Notes: generated by a model not told the origin, from the letters alone. DNA of 64,000 nucleotides from Porites lobata (GCA_942486035.1 CALNXK010000307.1:197001-261000); one strand, 5' to 3'; shown: positions 34,857 through 47,346, numbered from the stretch's first letter. Translations and numbers: made by a program.

Positions 34857-37800
34857 TTACGATAGAATAGATTTTCTGTATGGACTGTCTTGGTCGTGAG
34901 AGAGCCACAGATGTCTTTTGAGTTGGATGTTGGTTATAAACTTTTTTCCGCATTCTTTACAGATAAACTTTTCATCACCCACATGCTGGCGGATGTGGCG
35001 TCTCAGTCCTTCCAGCTGTTCGTATGTCTTAGGGCACCACTGACACCTGGAGAGAAATGAAAATGGCACTGAATTTGTGTCAAATCCTGATCAAATACCA
35101 GATTGTTTTAAAGCTCAGCTTCTCTTGGGTTATGTTCACCACTGCCAAAAGCCATCAGCAGCATATTATGAACACCTATCTAATAAATGGCTCTCCCTTT
35201 TCGAGATCAGTGCAGTGCAGCTTCGCTTCGTTACAGAAATTGCGCCAAAATAGCTTTGCTTATGTGTGAACAGAAGACCTATCTGGCATGGTTTTTTTGC
35301 CAACACAAAAGTAACATGGTAAAGCATAGAGCCTTAAATTTAAGGCAAAGAGACAAATCATAAAACTGTTGCAATCACCTTTTGCAGAATACAAATCAAT
35401 ATTATGCAAATTGAGAATGGTGTGAAGAACTTCATAAATAAGAATAAAGAATCTTACTTATCAAGGGGACAAAAATAAAGTATGAGCACAAAATAACATC
35501 TCTTTTAACATTTAATTTGTACATCGAAATGAAATTCAGGTTGAAATGGTTTTAACTTAGGTTAACTCTAAAATATCCTTTCCCTCCTAGCCCTACACCT
35601 ATCATCATGATTAATAATATTAATGCTAGAAAGGAAATTGAGAGTCATAAGTTAAAACCACTTTAACCTAAATTTCATTTTGGCTAACAACATTTCTATA
35701 CACATGATCATTATTTTTAACAATTGAGAGGAGAGCTGAAAATACGAAGCACAGCAGAGTATCTTTGACGAACTTCGAGGTGTTTCATCTGGTGATGAAA
35801 CACTGTGTCGAATGCTTGATATTACTTCTCAAATAAAATGATTTTAGAAGGAGAAATTAAGGCACTTTTTCATCTGATTTCCAAATACCATTAAACTTTA
35901 ATTTTCTTTGTATTTTCTTTGTGAATTGTTAATGAGTTTGAGAAAAGCAAGGAAAGTGGCTACTTGATATGCCCCTCTTTGCACACTGACATGTATGTGG
36001 TCAACACATTAATCTGCTATATCTTTTAAGTTTTTTAGACACTCAGACAAACAAGTACATGTATTTATCAACAACTTACTCATAAGGCTTCTTCTTGGCT
36101 TGTTTGTGTATGTGCATGTGTCGCTTTAGGTAAACTGCATTGATAAACTCCTTGGAACACAAATCACAAGTAACAACTGATTCCCGAGAATGCAACAGTC
36201 TGTGTGCTTTCAAGTTATCTCGTCGCGTGAAAGCAGAACCACAGTCTTCACACTCAAAGTTCTTTTCATTCTTGTGACCTGCCATATGGCGCTTGAGATC
36301 TGCACTTTTGACAAATGCTCGGTCACACTCTGTACATTTATGCCGTTTGTCCCCTAGATAACAACAAGAGACCAATGTTGATTAGATATTACAGAAATTG
36401 ACAAAGAACCCTGAACTGAACCATAACATCTTCATAAACTAGTAGTAATCGCAGATAAGGAAGTGTGTTGAGCTTTTTTTGGTTCACTGTCAAATGTGGC
36501 ATTATTTCCTAATAAATTGATGCTGGAAAATGCTTCCTATATGTTTTTTTTAAAAAAGAAACCAAAACAAAACAAAATAACAACGAAAAAAAGAAAAAAG
36601 TCTCACCCGGCAGGAGTCAAACCTGAGACCTTCGACATGTAAGGGCAATGCATTATCTATTGCACCACGCAACCAGAGCGTATGTCAATTATTGTATTTA
36701 CATTTTTGTGCCCACGAGATAAATTATTCAAGTGAAGATGGCGCAGAAAATGCAGATGTACAACGAAATGAGTACCACAAAAGGTCACCCTTGAGTACCA
36801 CAGGAATCTCAACTGAGTACCAAAGGAATCCCAAGATTATCTGTTGTGTTTTCCTATTTACATCAAATGCAACAAACCAAAGTCAAAATTAAACTGTCCC
36901 CGCTTGACTTTCAAGTTCACTACTAACCAATATGGTACTTGATGTGAGATTTGATGCAGCCCTTAGTGCGGAACTCTTTGCCACAGTATTCACACTTGTA
37001 CTGTTTGACCTGCACATGAATAGCCTTATGGATGTTGAGTTCCCCAGCAGTTCTAAAACCTTTTTGACATTCCTACATCAACAGTAATAAAAATAAGAAT
37101 AAGAAATAAATAATGATAATGATACAAATAATGATTATAAAAACTAAAATTATCTTTGAGGGATAAAGAAAGAAAATTACATTGTTAGTAATGATTCAAA
37201 TGGGAAATAATGAGGTTAAGAATCCCAACTGGAAGGAAATGGACTAGTTGCATGGTTCAAATACAATTTCGGGGGAAAAAAATCAAGGACGAAAAACATT
37301 ACTTTTTTTCAAGGATGTCTTTTCCCTGTAATTTAACATAGAATGACATTGACATTTAACACAGAATGATTTTGGTACTGTTCTGCAGACCAACTTAACC
37401 AGAAGTTAATTTCCATCTGTTCACAGGCTAGGAAAGCTGTTGTTATTTACATTCAGTTTTGCACTAACAATGAAAAATTCATTTTAAGGTGGGGCAGACC
37501 TTGAGTCGGGTCCTTAGCCACATCCACCACTGGCAGAGTAAAACAGACTTGACAAAAAACTGCCTCTAGAGTTTAATGACCATAATAAAGGATTACCTGG
37601 CAGATAAATGGCCTGGAATCTTGATGGCTTGTTTGGTGACGTCTTAGATCATTGTTGGTAAAGAACTTTTTATTACATTTGTCACATCCATAGCGTCTGA
37701 CCTTTGCAGCCTCTTTAAAAAGAACATTATTTTGATGTTAAAATTATTAAAATTATTATTTTGATCAAGCTAATTAAAAATGTTGCATGAACATCATCCA

Positions 37801-40800
37801 ACATGGGTGACCAAATGGTCAAACAATGTTTGATGAAACACTGAACAACTTCACTCTGACAACAGTCTGGCCAGGGATGAAATACAGTGTACGAGTGTTA
37901 AAGAAGAAGAGCACAAGGACAAACACTCTGTAAAATTGAAACAGCCGTGCAGTAGCTGTCCGAAAAAAGCTTACTTTTTGGTAAATTGAGGGGTACATGT
38001 AGTGTTTCCTAACAACAGTGCCTTGGTGTGCACTTTAGTGGCTAGACAAGAGTTTAAAACATGAAGATGGGTGAAACAAACAATATTGTATAAGATTTTT
38101 GTGATATAGAGAATAATCAAAATGAGGTAGTATACACTTTGTACTGAAATTATTACTCTGGTTATTCTGGACCTCACAAAAACCAAACATAGAATTGTTT
38201 TATTACACATTGTTTCAAAGAAAATAATGACAAACACCACGTGGAACAGAACACAGTTTGACATTGCTCTTGGAAATCATACATAAACATTGTGCATGAA
38301 CCTACGGAAAAGTCAGTTACTGTTAGTACAATCTAGATAACTAAACTAACCTCTAAATTCATTTAATCATTAACTGTAAGCTCTAGTGAGTACAATATAA
38401 CATAATAATAACGGCATTTTATCGAACCAACCTGGTTTCTTTACAGTCTTTTGTGGCCAGTTGTTGACAGGCTCCTCTGGTGAACCCTCTCCAATGTCCA
38501 GCCTTCTTTCAGCTAAAATCATAATCTCAGGTTCTGCCCCGGTCTGCGTCATGACCTCTCTGATTCGTACACTCTTCTTAGTAGTATTTATTTTAGGTCG
38601 TTCCTCATAGCTGTCTGTCTGCACAGTACCGGCTACTTCTGCACTGGACATTCCGGCTGGCAATTCTCCTGCAAAGGACTGTAAGTCTGTTAAGCCTGGA
38701 TTCTGCATGCCTTGTGATGTCTGTACTGTGATGGACTGAGATACATTGTCAATGGGTACATTCTCCCCTGTCACAACAGATTGTGCTATGACTATGTTCT
38801 GAGAAACTTGAGTGAGTGCACCAAATGATTGATCTGTTGGCAGCGCATCTTGTGACACACCTGGCGGCATGGTGCAAGTGTTGGTATTAGCTGGGATCAA
38901 ACCACCTGTAGAAACCACCACTTGTGCTGAATTTTGTTGATATTCACTTTGTGCAGGATTTGTTTGAAAGTTTGCTAGTTCCATAGCTTTTTCAATGACT
39001 CCACTGCTGGAAGATGAAGAATCCTGAGGAACAACACTTAGAGTGACAGGCTGAGTAAAGAACAATGCATTTGCAAATGGCATTGAAGAGGCACCCGCTG
39101 TAGAAACAGCTGGAATCTCACCGGTAGCAGTCACACCAGGTGACCCTAAAAAAAACACTAGAGCAGGTTGAGTTCCACCAGATGAAACATGTGGGGGCAC
39201 AAATGGTCCTTGAGTCACATTTTCAGGGGAATCAAGATTCAAAAGCATGGGCCCCTGTGTTGGAGAACTTTGTACAGGTTCAGTACCTTGTGGTCTGTCT
39301 GTACATGTAGAATTCTTCCAATCACTTGTTTCATCTTCCAGGTCTGATGACTGATCCACCACAGCGATGACTTCAACCTCTTCACTTTCCAATTCAATTG
39401 GTTCACTTTCTTTTTCTTTTGTTCTTCTGAAGAAAAAAAAAACACGTATCTCTGACATTATCTTCCCATCACCCATCGTATCAAGTTTAAGATTCTAATT
39501 CTTACTTTTTTTAAGATTCTAATTCTCATCAATTTTAAGATTCTAATAATTATTCTTATCAATTTATGGACTGGCGCCATCCTATCTTAGTGATTTGATA
39601 CAAGTGAAGCACAAGAGTTCATACGCATTATGCTAGAACAAAAGCCTATTATTAAAAGTTCCACAGGAGATAATGCGCCCTATACTCGGTGGCAGGTATT
39701 TTTACTTTTGCCACACTGGCTTCATGGAACAGCCTACTGGTGAACTTTCGTAATGTCACAACACTTGCTGTTCATAAAAACAAACTTAAGATGTTTTTGT
39801 TTAGGTCTGCATTTTAAAAATTACTTCCTATTTAATAATGTTTTTAATATATATATTTTTATTTTGTTAAGTGCTATTGATCAGCATAATTATGTAAATA
39901 GCCCTATATAAGCTATTAAATTATCATTTAAGATCATTACATTTGCAACTCTTTATGGAAATATTAAGTAAAAAATATGCATTTAAAAAAATATAGTGGT
40001 ATAAAATTCTGTACATCTGAAGCTATCAAAAAGTCGCAAACAAGTGCATGTGTGATTGACTCACATTGTACATGATATGAAATCAATAATTTAATGAGCA
40101 TTATTTAATAAACTCAACAACCTAGACTGATTCTCAATTTCCTTTGTGTCCTGGCCTTAATTATTCATGATCAGGAAAACTTGATAATAAATTACAGTCG
40201 AACTTCCCGTAAGCGACCACCCAAAATGCAAAGACTGCGTGGTTGCTTGCAGGAGGTGGTCGTTTACAAGAATCAAATGGGTCTCTTCCGAGAAGAGGTC
40301 CAAGCACATCTACTTTATGAAAGATAATTTATTGCATGCAATGTTTAAGTTAGGATAAGTGTAGTTCTATGTTGTTACTAAAGTTCTTTGTATATTCTAA
40401 GTAACATAGTGCACACAGCGAAAATAGAGATCAGAGAATGTGTCAAGTGGTCGTTTACAAGAGTTAAAAAACAATGGACAATATTAACCATAAGGCCCAA
40501 AAGCTGGTCGTGGTCGCTTACAGGAGGTGGTCATTTACTAGAGGTTCCAACTGTAAGGCTTTGACTGGGAAAATTGTGGTGTTTTGGACTGGCGATTGCT
40601 TATGGGAGGTGGTCTTATGAGAGGTGGTCACACATGGAGGTTCAACAGTATTAGGGTTACAAAACAATGGAAACTGAGAATCAAACTCTAACATTACTTT
40701 CATTTTGACCTACAGGATATACTGATCCAAACTTACATGTTAGAATAATTGTGAAAGGTCTCTGATACTGTTACTCCTTCTGATTTATCCTATAAAAAAA

Positions 40801-43026
40801 TGTTGAAGAGAAAACTGTGATTTCTTCTTGAAAAAGCTAACAGGTTGCAGCTCGTTACTGTAAATCTTAGTTCTAACTGAACAATGAGACATGCATAGCA
40901 GGCATGAAGCTAAGGGAGAAAAACAGCCAATTGAGGTATCCATTCAGCCAGCTGATTCAAGTGCCTTCAGTGTCAGTATCTGATGTCAGGGAGGCTATGG
41001 AGGTGGATGCCCCAGTTGAGGGGGGGGGGGGTCTCCTCTAAAACTTTTAAGTGGCTTTTGATGCCCACTGGTGCAATCCTAGCCTAAGAAAACAGCTGAC
41101 ATTTTGCAATGCCACCATTGGTTTAGCCTGAATATGATCCGATTACTTCGAGTCGTTATTACTCCCTCAGTAACGTCTGAATCGACCGGCCGTTAATGCC
41201 GTCCAGTGACGTCACCACTCCTTGACCTTTGCTTTAATTCATGCAAAAAGTAAAACACGATTTTCAAGAGGCAAACTGAGAAATATTGTTTGGAAATGTC
41301 TGCATGATACAGAATTGCTTTATTTTTTTCAATCGTAATTCATGTTTAACGTTCATACTATCAACTGCATGCAGTACAACTCTGAACCGATTGTACTAAA
41401 TTCTATATTAAATCAAACTCGGTCGCAATCACGCAATGAAATAAACACACACACGGAACACTCAGTTCAAAAACACAATGATTTGCTTTAATTCAAAAGA
41501 AGCTATTTGGTCCTTAACGAAGAAAAAAAACAAGGAGACAAGAGAGAAAAGCTAACAGAATCATTACACTTGACGGTAAAAATAGCAAGAAGGTCGAATT
41601 ATAACATTTGGTCTCAGAAAACTTCGCGTAAACAAAATCACTGGCCGCCGAAACCACAAAGCGGTTCTAAATGAAAAACCTACCGATTCTCCGCAATGAT
41701 TCTTCATTCGCAGTTCAAATTAGCATTTCAGTTTCAAAGACAAGGGCAATGTTGCTGTTTAAGATAAAGATTAAGCTTATCGAAATGTTTGAACTAAACG
41801 AAAGAATGCCAGGGATGCGATCTGCTGAATATCAAGCAACAATCCCGCTAAAATTTTTTCATAATTATACATAATTATGCGAATGTTTAGACAATCAACC
41901 AATCAAAATCACTCCCAGGTTTTCGGGTAGTGAGTGACGTCACTGGAAAGCATCAACAGCTGGTCGATTCAGATGTTGTTGAGAGGAGAAAACGACTCGA
42001 AGCAATCGGATGAATTTCAGGCTACCACTGGTTCCCCTATGAAATGATGTATGAGTAACAAGCACAGAATCTGGGTACTGCTTCTGTTGTTTGGAGCAAA
42101 TTTCCCACACGGTATGACCAATCAGCAAGTGCTACCCTGATCTGAATAGTGACATGTTATCAGTATGGAATTTCTTTGCCTGTTTCTCAGACATGATTTT
42201 GCGGGGAAACCAGTTGTGGCGTCGCAAAATGTCAACTGTTTACTCAGGCTAGTGCAATCCAAGGCCTCTCTTGTGAGGTGAGATCAAACGGATTTAATAC
42301 ACTAATGCTTTACCATTTAACAGTCAAGTTCTTGTTAACAAATAGTGGATAGAGCATTCAAATAGTGTAGCATGAAAACAATCTGTTCAAATGTTTTGAG
42401 ATTTCTCAAATGAAATTGAAATGGTTTATAGACTTGCAAAAAAGCAGAATGTCACCAAAATTCACAATTTAAACATTTCTTCCTTGTGAAGGGTATTTGA
42501 CGGTCAAGAAGCCTGTCTCAAAATAATGGTCAAATGTCACGGAGGTTGCCCGGGGGGAATTGAGCGGCGCGTATATATGTCAGACATAATATCCAAAATA
42601 TCCATGTAGAATATTTCAACACACGTACAACCAACCAAATTTATTTGAAACACAATACGTCTGATTATTAATGCACTAAACTTAGCCATCAGGCAAAAAG
42701 GCAAACACTAAGTTATTTTGTAACATTACAAAGCACTCACTTTATCGTTAGATGTCGCTGTCCACGACTTTGCAAAACTGCACCCGATCTGTTTTGCGTC
42801 CACAGTTGAATTTTCGGATGATCTAAAGAAAGAAGACATGTCTTTGAAAAATTATGTTACACTACAACAAACTGTTAAAGAGAAGTCAACCATATATAAA
42901 AGCCCATAAACATATCCAAGGAACGAAGACCATGCATGAGCGATACATGCGCAAGAAACGTTGCTGCCTGTACTCCTGCAGATAAGATAAGATAAAGCGT
43001 CTGTACCTTTCAGGTTCCTCCATCAT
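34857..43026 (-). CDS. C2H2 zinc-finger transcription factor, eight fingers
   Basis: Eight exons on the minus strand, in coding order: 43026-43007, 42822-42741, 40789-40737, 39426-38432, 37712-37597, 37072-36928, 36353-36080, 35046-34857. All borders are GT-AG and phases are continuous, giving 624 residues. Residues 1-390 are acidic, then Gln/Ser/Thr/Val-rich with no folded domain, fitting an activation region. Eight C2H2 fingers fill about 391-604, beginning YGCDKCNKKF and ending FICKECGKKF...HLWLSH; linkers vary, with several TGEKP-like positions lost. A nuclear DNA-binding role follows from the family. I cannot name an orthologue. The first exon has two adjacent ATGs. A possible poly(A) signal (TTTATT on the plus strand) is at 34715-34720. 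Confidence 0.88.
35527..35684. repeat. Foldback MITE in the zinc-finger gene
   Basis: GAAATTCAGGTTGAAATGG-TTTTAACTTA is mirrored by TAAGTTAAAACCA-CTTTAACCTAAATTTC. Lies in the last intron. Confidence 0.7.
36600..36685 (-). repeat. tRNA-like sequence (SINE head or tRNA pseudogene)
   Basis: On the minus strand an A-box-like TGGTGCAATAGATAATGC (36667-36650) is followed at normal distance by a B-box-like GGTTTGACTCC (36623-36613), then a T-rich run. The anticodon arm does not fold into a normal 5-bp stem with 7-nt loop, so a working tRNA is unlikely. Confidence 0.55.
39706..39817 (+). pseudogene. 3' end of a LINE reverse transcriptase frame
   Basis: Read on the plus strand from 39708, the frame has SWNSLL, FRNVTTLAVHKNKL and MFLFRSAF before a stop. 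This is the typical C-terminal tail of CR1/Jockey-type LINE polyproteins (WNSLP...LSSFKSKLK). Everything upstream is lost. Inserted antisense in intron 3 of the zinc-finger gene. Confidence 0.7.
40195..40648. mobile_element. Tc1/mariner-like non-autonomous element
   Basis: Begins CAGTCGAACTTCCCGTAAG and ends GGAGGTTCAACAG, an imperfect mirror, with TA on each side (40193-40194, 40649-40650). The interior repeats GGTGGTCGYTTACAGGAGG-like words. CAGT termini plus TA target fit Tc1/mariner. Confidence 0.75.
41085..42250. mobile_element. MITE interrupted by a younger element
   Basis: Left piece 41085-41124 (GCCTAAGAAAACAGCTGAC...GCCACCATTGGTTT) and right piece 42024-42250 (ACCACTGGTTCCCC...CAACTGTTTACTCAGGCTA) are two parts of the element family seen whole at 50206-50470. 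Confidence 0.7.
41125..42023. mobile_element. Nested 0.9-kb transposon, about 10-bp duplication
   Basis: Terminal repeats of about 65 bp start AGCCTGAAT(A/T)...ATCCGATT and contain CTTCGAGTCGTT and TCTGAATCGACC. Flanks ACCATTGGTTT (41114-41124) and ACCACTGGTTC (42024-42034) differ at two positions. A 9-11-bp duplication suggests a Mutator-like element. No transposase frame. Sits in intron 2 of the zinc-finger gene. Confidence 0.75.
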
Positions 43027-43141
43027 TATTTTTCCAAAAACTTCATGTAGAGCTCATGATTTCGTCCGCTCACTCTAATTTTCGCGTTTTCACAGGCTGA
43101 GGAACGAAAAAAACAAGGCGTCTTCACCGCACCAAAGAAAG

Positions 43142-43159
43142 ATATCCCAGAATGCCTTG
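43142..43159 (+). promoter_or_regulatory. ZNF143/SBS-like site, zinc-finger gene promoter
   Basis: ATATCCCAGAATGCCTTG lies 116-133 bp upstream of the start codon of the minus-strand zinc-finger gene. CCCAGAATGC is the core of the vertebrate ZNF143/ZNF76 promoter site. The same word with one change lies in the GOT2 promoter. Confidence 0.5.
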
Positions 43160-43224
43160 TTACTCACAACGTGCCACCTTCCCACAACACCTTGCACACC
43201 GCAGGATTCCGCGCAAATCTGCGG

Positions 43225-43920
43225 CGGCCTGCGGCTAGGCTCTTGCCGATTGTGCTAGCATAATTTTTGGCATAATCTGAGGAATTGAGCATAATTTTTG
43301 CCCTTTTTCCAAAAGTAGCACTGCTAGCATAATCCGTATATTTTCTTGTCTTAATAGCACAATTTTAGAATAATTCAAGAAAACGAAGATCTCAGCTACT
43401 AAAAACGATAGATTACTATTAACAGTTGCTTCCACTCCTATTTTTCGATTTTTTTTTACTTGTGTTGAGATACCGCGGGAGTTCGATGAAACGGAACCGG
43501 AAGTCTGTGTCTCGGTCCCAGACTCCTTAGTCTTTCTCCCAGTGCTCGTTTCAAAATGGCGGCCGCCATTTTCAAGCTATCCGCGGATAGTTATCCACCA
43601 CACTATCCAGGCTTTGTGCAACCTACTTTTGTTCGCTGGATAACTATCCGCTGGATAGCAGATTTATTCGCCGTATAGGCCCAACCACCGGATAAAGTTA
43701 CCCAGGTTTTGAACAACCGGGCCCAGAACGTCTGGCCAGGGTTAATAAAATACATTTTCAAACTTGTCTTGTGAGTTGTGAAGTTTGTGCACAGAATAAT
43801 TTTTTAAAAAAGTAGCATAATTTTGAAAAGCGAGCATAATTTGAGCATAATTTGGGCAAAAAACGAGCACTTCCACTAGCATAATATGCCACTTTTACTA
43901 GCACAATCGGCAAATGCCTA
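43225..43920. mobile_element. Inverted-repeat element upstream of the zinc-finger gene
   Basis: GCCGATTGTGCTAGCATAAT at the left is mirrored by ATTATGC...CTAGCACAATCGGC at the right, with repeated GAGCATAATTT words in both arms. A GGATAG-type palindromic repeat (43577-43725) lies inside. CCTGCGGC occurs just outside on both sides. Confidence 0.65.
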
Positions 43921-44196
43921 CCTGCGGCGCCAAGTCTCTCCCTGGTCTCTTGATATGTGATCATCTTGTAGTGACCTGTAGTCTTGTAAAAATATTAGGA
44001 CTCCTGGTTAAGCTCATTCACGAGCAAAAAAAAATTCACTCAAAGTTAAAGAGAGCGGACGAAATCATGAACATAGGGCATCCACCATGGCTCTAATCGG
44101 CCTCTGGCTTCTGGCCAAGGCTTTTGATTCTGACATCTAATGTCAGCTCTCAAAGGTCTTTGAAATCGGTTCCTTGGCCTGCCTGGAGGATTAAAT

Positions 44197-44453
44197 GGCC
44201 TTTTTATAGTAAGGACACATTATCCGTCTAGACGAACTTGGGCAAACCGTTTGTGGTTCATCTGGCATAACCAGACGAACCATCGCTAGCGCGTCGTTCA
44301 GGGCGTAATTCGTCCAGACGCATGCATAATGCGTCTTGTGCCCGTCACATAACCAGACGAAGGTTTGTCCAAGTTCGTCCAGACGGATAATGCGACTGTA
44401 TGTAGTATAAAAACGGCCATGGACGGATAATGCGTCCTCTCATAAAAAAGGCC
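44197..44453. repeat. Foldback MITE (GACGGATAATGCG family)
   Basis: Outer ends GGCCTTTTTATAGTAAGGAC / GTCCTCTCATAAAAAAGGCC and inner arms CATTATCCGTC...GACGAACTTGG / CCAAGTTCGTCCAGACGGAT mirror each other. Confidence 0.75.
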
Positions 44454-44575
44454 AATGATTCTATCGCCCCATTAATCTCGTACCCAGTTCTTGCACGGCC
44501 AAAGGAAAGGGAGATCTCACTTTTCAGCGTAAGACAGAGTGAAATCTGGGTACGATATTATCGCCCCATGTAAGG

Positions 44576-44759
44576 GAATCCAAGGTAAAGGGCGCGATCC
44601 ATTCAACCAAAATTTCCGGAAATTTCGGTCCAAAACTCAATGGATCGGTTTGGTCCAACCGGAAAAGTTTCGAAAAAACGGGTCCACCTTTTAAGGTGGA
44701 CCACTTTTCCCGGTCGGACCGGTTGGAATTTTGGTTGAAAGGATCGCGCCCTTGGATTC
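44576..44759. repeat. Foldback MITE (GGGCGCGATCC family)
   Basis: GAATCCAAGG...GGGCGCGATCC at the left and GGATCGCGCCC-TTGGATTC at the right enclose mirrored CAACCAAAATTTCC / GGAATTTTGGTTG. Diverged relatives fill about 45790-46125. Confidence 0.75.
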
Positions 44760-44909
44760 TGGATCCACATGGAGATTGCGCAATCCAAGTACTGTACTCA
44801 GTTCGGATTCATTTCTCAGTTGACTGGCTTAGATTGGGGATCCCAATCCTTAGTGGGATCTGGATTATTTCATTTGGGCTGTATTCCACATTCCAAAGCT
44901 CAGGATTCC

Positions 44910-45646
44910 TAGACTGTTCACAGTCCTCCATTTTTCCGTAAGAACGTCGAGATCGAGCGCTTTGCGTGACGGGCTGCCATCTTGCATGAGTGTCAAAACT
45001 ACTCAGGGGGCGGGGGCGGTTTGGGAGGAAGCGAGAAAAATAGAGGGACTGTAATAACATCACTGCAGCTCGCGTTCAGGAGGCGTGAGAGGAATTTCAC
45101 GCCTTTTACCATTCATTAATTAAGAAAGTCCGCTGGTGATGAAAAACATGCCAGACACATTTAGCATCGATTACGCGCGTGTTTTTTCGAAACAGTGATT
45201 CTATACTGTTTCTGGGCCATTCCTCGAAATAAAATCGGCAAACATGCACAAGAAAACATTTTCCTAATCAAAATACAAAAAATCCTTCGCGTGTTTGCGC
45301 AAGATGTGCCTTATGGTATGAAAGCGTACATTTTATGGAAACGTCGACCTGTCAACGACTTGTCAATGTCGGCAACTTAGATTAAACCCGTTGTCAACGC
45401 AAATTAACATCTATTGTATAATGACCAATCAAACGCATGCGTTGCTGGTACAACGCGCTCAGTGAACGCGAGCTGCAGTTATGTTATTACAGTCCCTCTA
45501 TTTTTCTCGCCCCTCCCCCCCCCCCTCAGAGCTATAATCTCCGACGCCCGCCCCTTCGGTACCTTTGAAAATCAAGATACCCGTGACGGTAAGACGTGGT
45601 ATATCTAAACGATCTCACGAAAAAATAGGGGACTGTGAACAGTCTA
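44910..45646. mobile_element. hAT-like element, perfect 8-bp duplication
   Basis: Ends TAGACTGTTCACAGTCC / GGACTGTGAACAGTCTA. Arms of about 165 bp include GAGAAAAATAGAGGGACTG mirrored by CAGTCCCTCTATTTTTCTC. Direct repeats AGGATTCC at 44902-44909 and 45647-45654 are identical. No transposase. Related text occurs near 56645-56790 and 63440-63690. Confidence 0.85.
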
Positions 45647-45789
45647 AGGATTCCAGATTCCACAAGCAAAAAAACATGGGACGAACTTATTTTACAGGTA
45701 TATACGTCTTTCAGTGATATAGATCAGAATCATATCATATTCGTTATTCGCGAGGAGTGAAAAAACTTCACAATCCATTTTGAGCAGAT

Positions 45790-46125
45790 TGGGGGCGCTT
45801 TCCATTTGACAAACACTCCGATTTGAAATTTCGGAAAATCTACATGACCATTGCAACGGTACATTCCGGTCGCACATACCCGACCCAAGCCACCGCGAGT
45901 TTGGTTATTGCTCTTGTAAGCAGGATACAAAAGAGCGGTACTGGGGACAACAATTTTGACAAATGGAAAGGGACATTTCGGTCCGACCGACAGAGGTAAC
46001 CTGACCGGTCAAGGTGGACCACCTTGAACGGTAGTCCCAAATATACCGGTCGGACCGAATCGAAATAGTCTGTTCCATTTGATTTCTAACCGAAATTTCC
46101 GGAATTTTGGGCTGAGCGCCCTGGG
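45790..46125. repeat. Diverged MITE (GGGCGC...TTTCCATTTGAC)
   Basis: GGGGCGCTTTCCATTTGAC and GAAATTTCGG at the left, CCATTTGATTTCTAACCG, AAATTTCCGG and GAGCGCCC at the right, with mirrored CAAGGTGGACCACCTTG in the centre. The member next to it at 46257-46390 belongs to the CAGATCTGGGTAG family. Confidence 0.6.
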
Positions 46126-46256
46126 GGTCTAGGGGCATGCACAGCTTCCCAAGGAAGAAGATCAAATTTTGGGTCCTCGGGAATGCTGTTTGAAGTGTAG
46201 CGGCGGGCAACTCAAAGTGTTTTTTTCTGAGATTCAAAAGAGGCTTTCGATCCAGT

Positions 46257-46390
46257 ACCCTGAGAAAACAGCCGACATTTGGCGACGCTATCACTGGCTT
46301 CCCCTCAAATGACGTCTGAGAAAAGACCGCAGAAATTCCACACTGATGACGCGTCACTACCCGGATCTGGGTAGCGCTTCAGAATGGTAG
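46257..46390. repeat. Partial MITE (CAGATCTGGGTAG family)
   Basis: CCCTGAGAAAACAGCCGAC, CAAATGACGTCTGAGAAAA and CCGGATCTGGGTAGCG match the elements at 27250-27405 and 50206-50470. Confidence 0.6.
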
Positions 46391-46779
46391 TGCTTCTACC
46401 GTGCATAACTTTTAGGAATAGACTGGCTTGACAGTTCTGCTTAATAGTGAAATTCCCAGAGTGGTCTTCCCAACCATTTTTAATGAATGTTAAGCACCCT
46501 GATGGGAAAACTGATCAATGCGTGAATCCGGCCCACATAGTCTCTGTTGGAGGATAAGAGCAGTCAGACAAGTTAACCCCTTGCATTACAGCACCCTTAA
46601 GAAAACGCCACGTTTATTGATGTCCTTTAAGAAACCACTGAGGTTTCACGGGTCGCTATGCTCAACAACTAAGCTGTCAATATTGGGGGTAGGGGGGGGT
46701 ATACAGTACATTTCCATGATCAAGGCTTTAAAAAATGCTGACAAACATTGAAACGCACTCTGTTAAAATCTTTGACTGT

Positions 46780-46785
46780 TTTATT
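46780..46785 (-). other. Poly(A) signal (AATAAA on minus strand)
   Basis: TTTATT on the plus strand, about 225 bp beyond the stop codon of the minus-strand gene ending at 47011. Confidence 0.45.
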
Positions 46786-47010
46786 GTTGATTTAAATGTA
46801 TCTTTTAACTAACACATTGAGAGATACTGGACTTGCTAATTTAAAAAGCAATGTATAAATTCTAGACATTCTGGTTTATCCAAACAAATAAGTTTAATAC
46901 CTTAAACTGTCTACTGACAATGCTTTAATGTTATAACTACAGAACACGGATCCTACAGCAAAGAAGTTGTCACAAACGAGCTAAGTCGAGAGAAATCTCA
47001 TCGAGTATAA

Positions 47011-47346
47011 TCACCGTGCGCTATACCTTTGCGAGTGCGACAAATTGTTTGACAAGTTTTTGACATCTTTGTTTACAAAACCGCCTTCCTCGTCTCTGAA
47101 ATGTAATCAAATAAGGTCTTCATTCAAGTTACGAAGGACCGACAATTTTGCTCGGCACTAAACAAAAGCCCATTTTCGTATAGAAAAGTCGAGAATTACT
47201 GCTGTTTTTATTGGTATGCCGCCAAGCAGAGTCATGCTTGGACCAACCTTGCTCCAGGGTCTTGTCGTTTTCCAATATAGCGTTTCTGCCTCAGCCATAA
47301 AAACGAAAAGACCCTGAGGAAGAGGTTGAAAGAACGCCTAACGCCC

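Noticed and set aside
36600..36685. Functional tRNA gene
   Set aside because: A- and B-box words are present but the anticodon arm does not fold normally.
38370..38431. Extension of the large zinc-finger exon beyond 38432
   Set aside because: A donor at 38431 joins in phase to the first zinc-finger exon; the extension ends at a stop in the intron.
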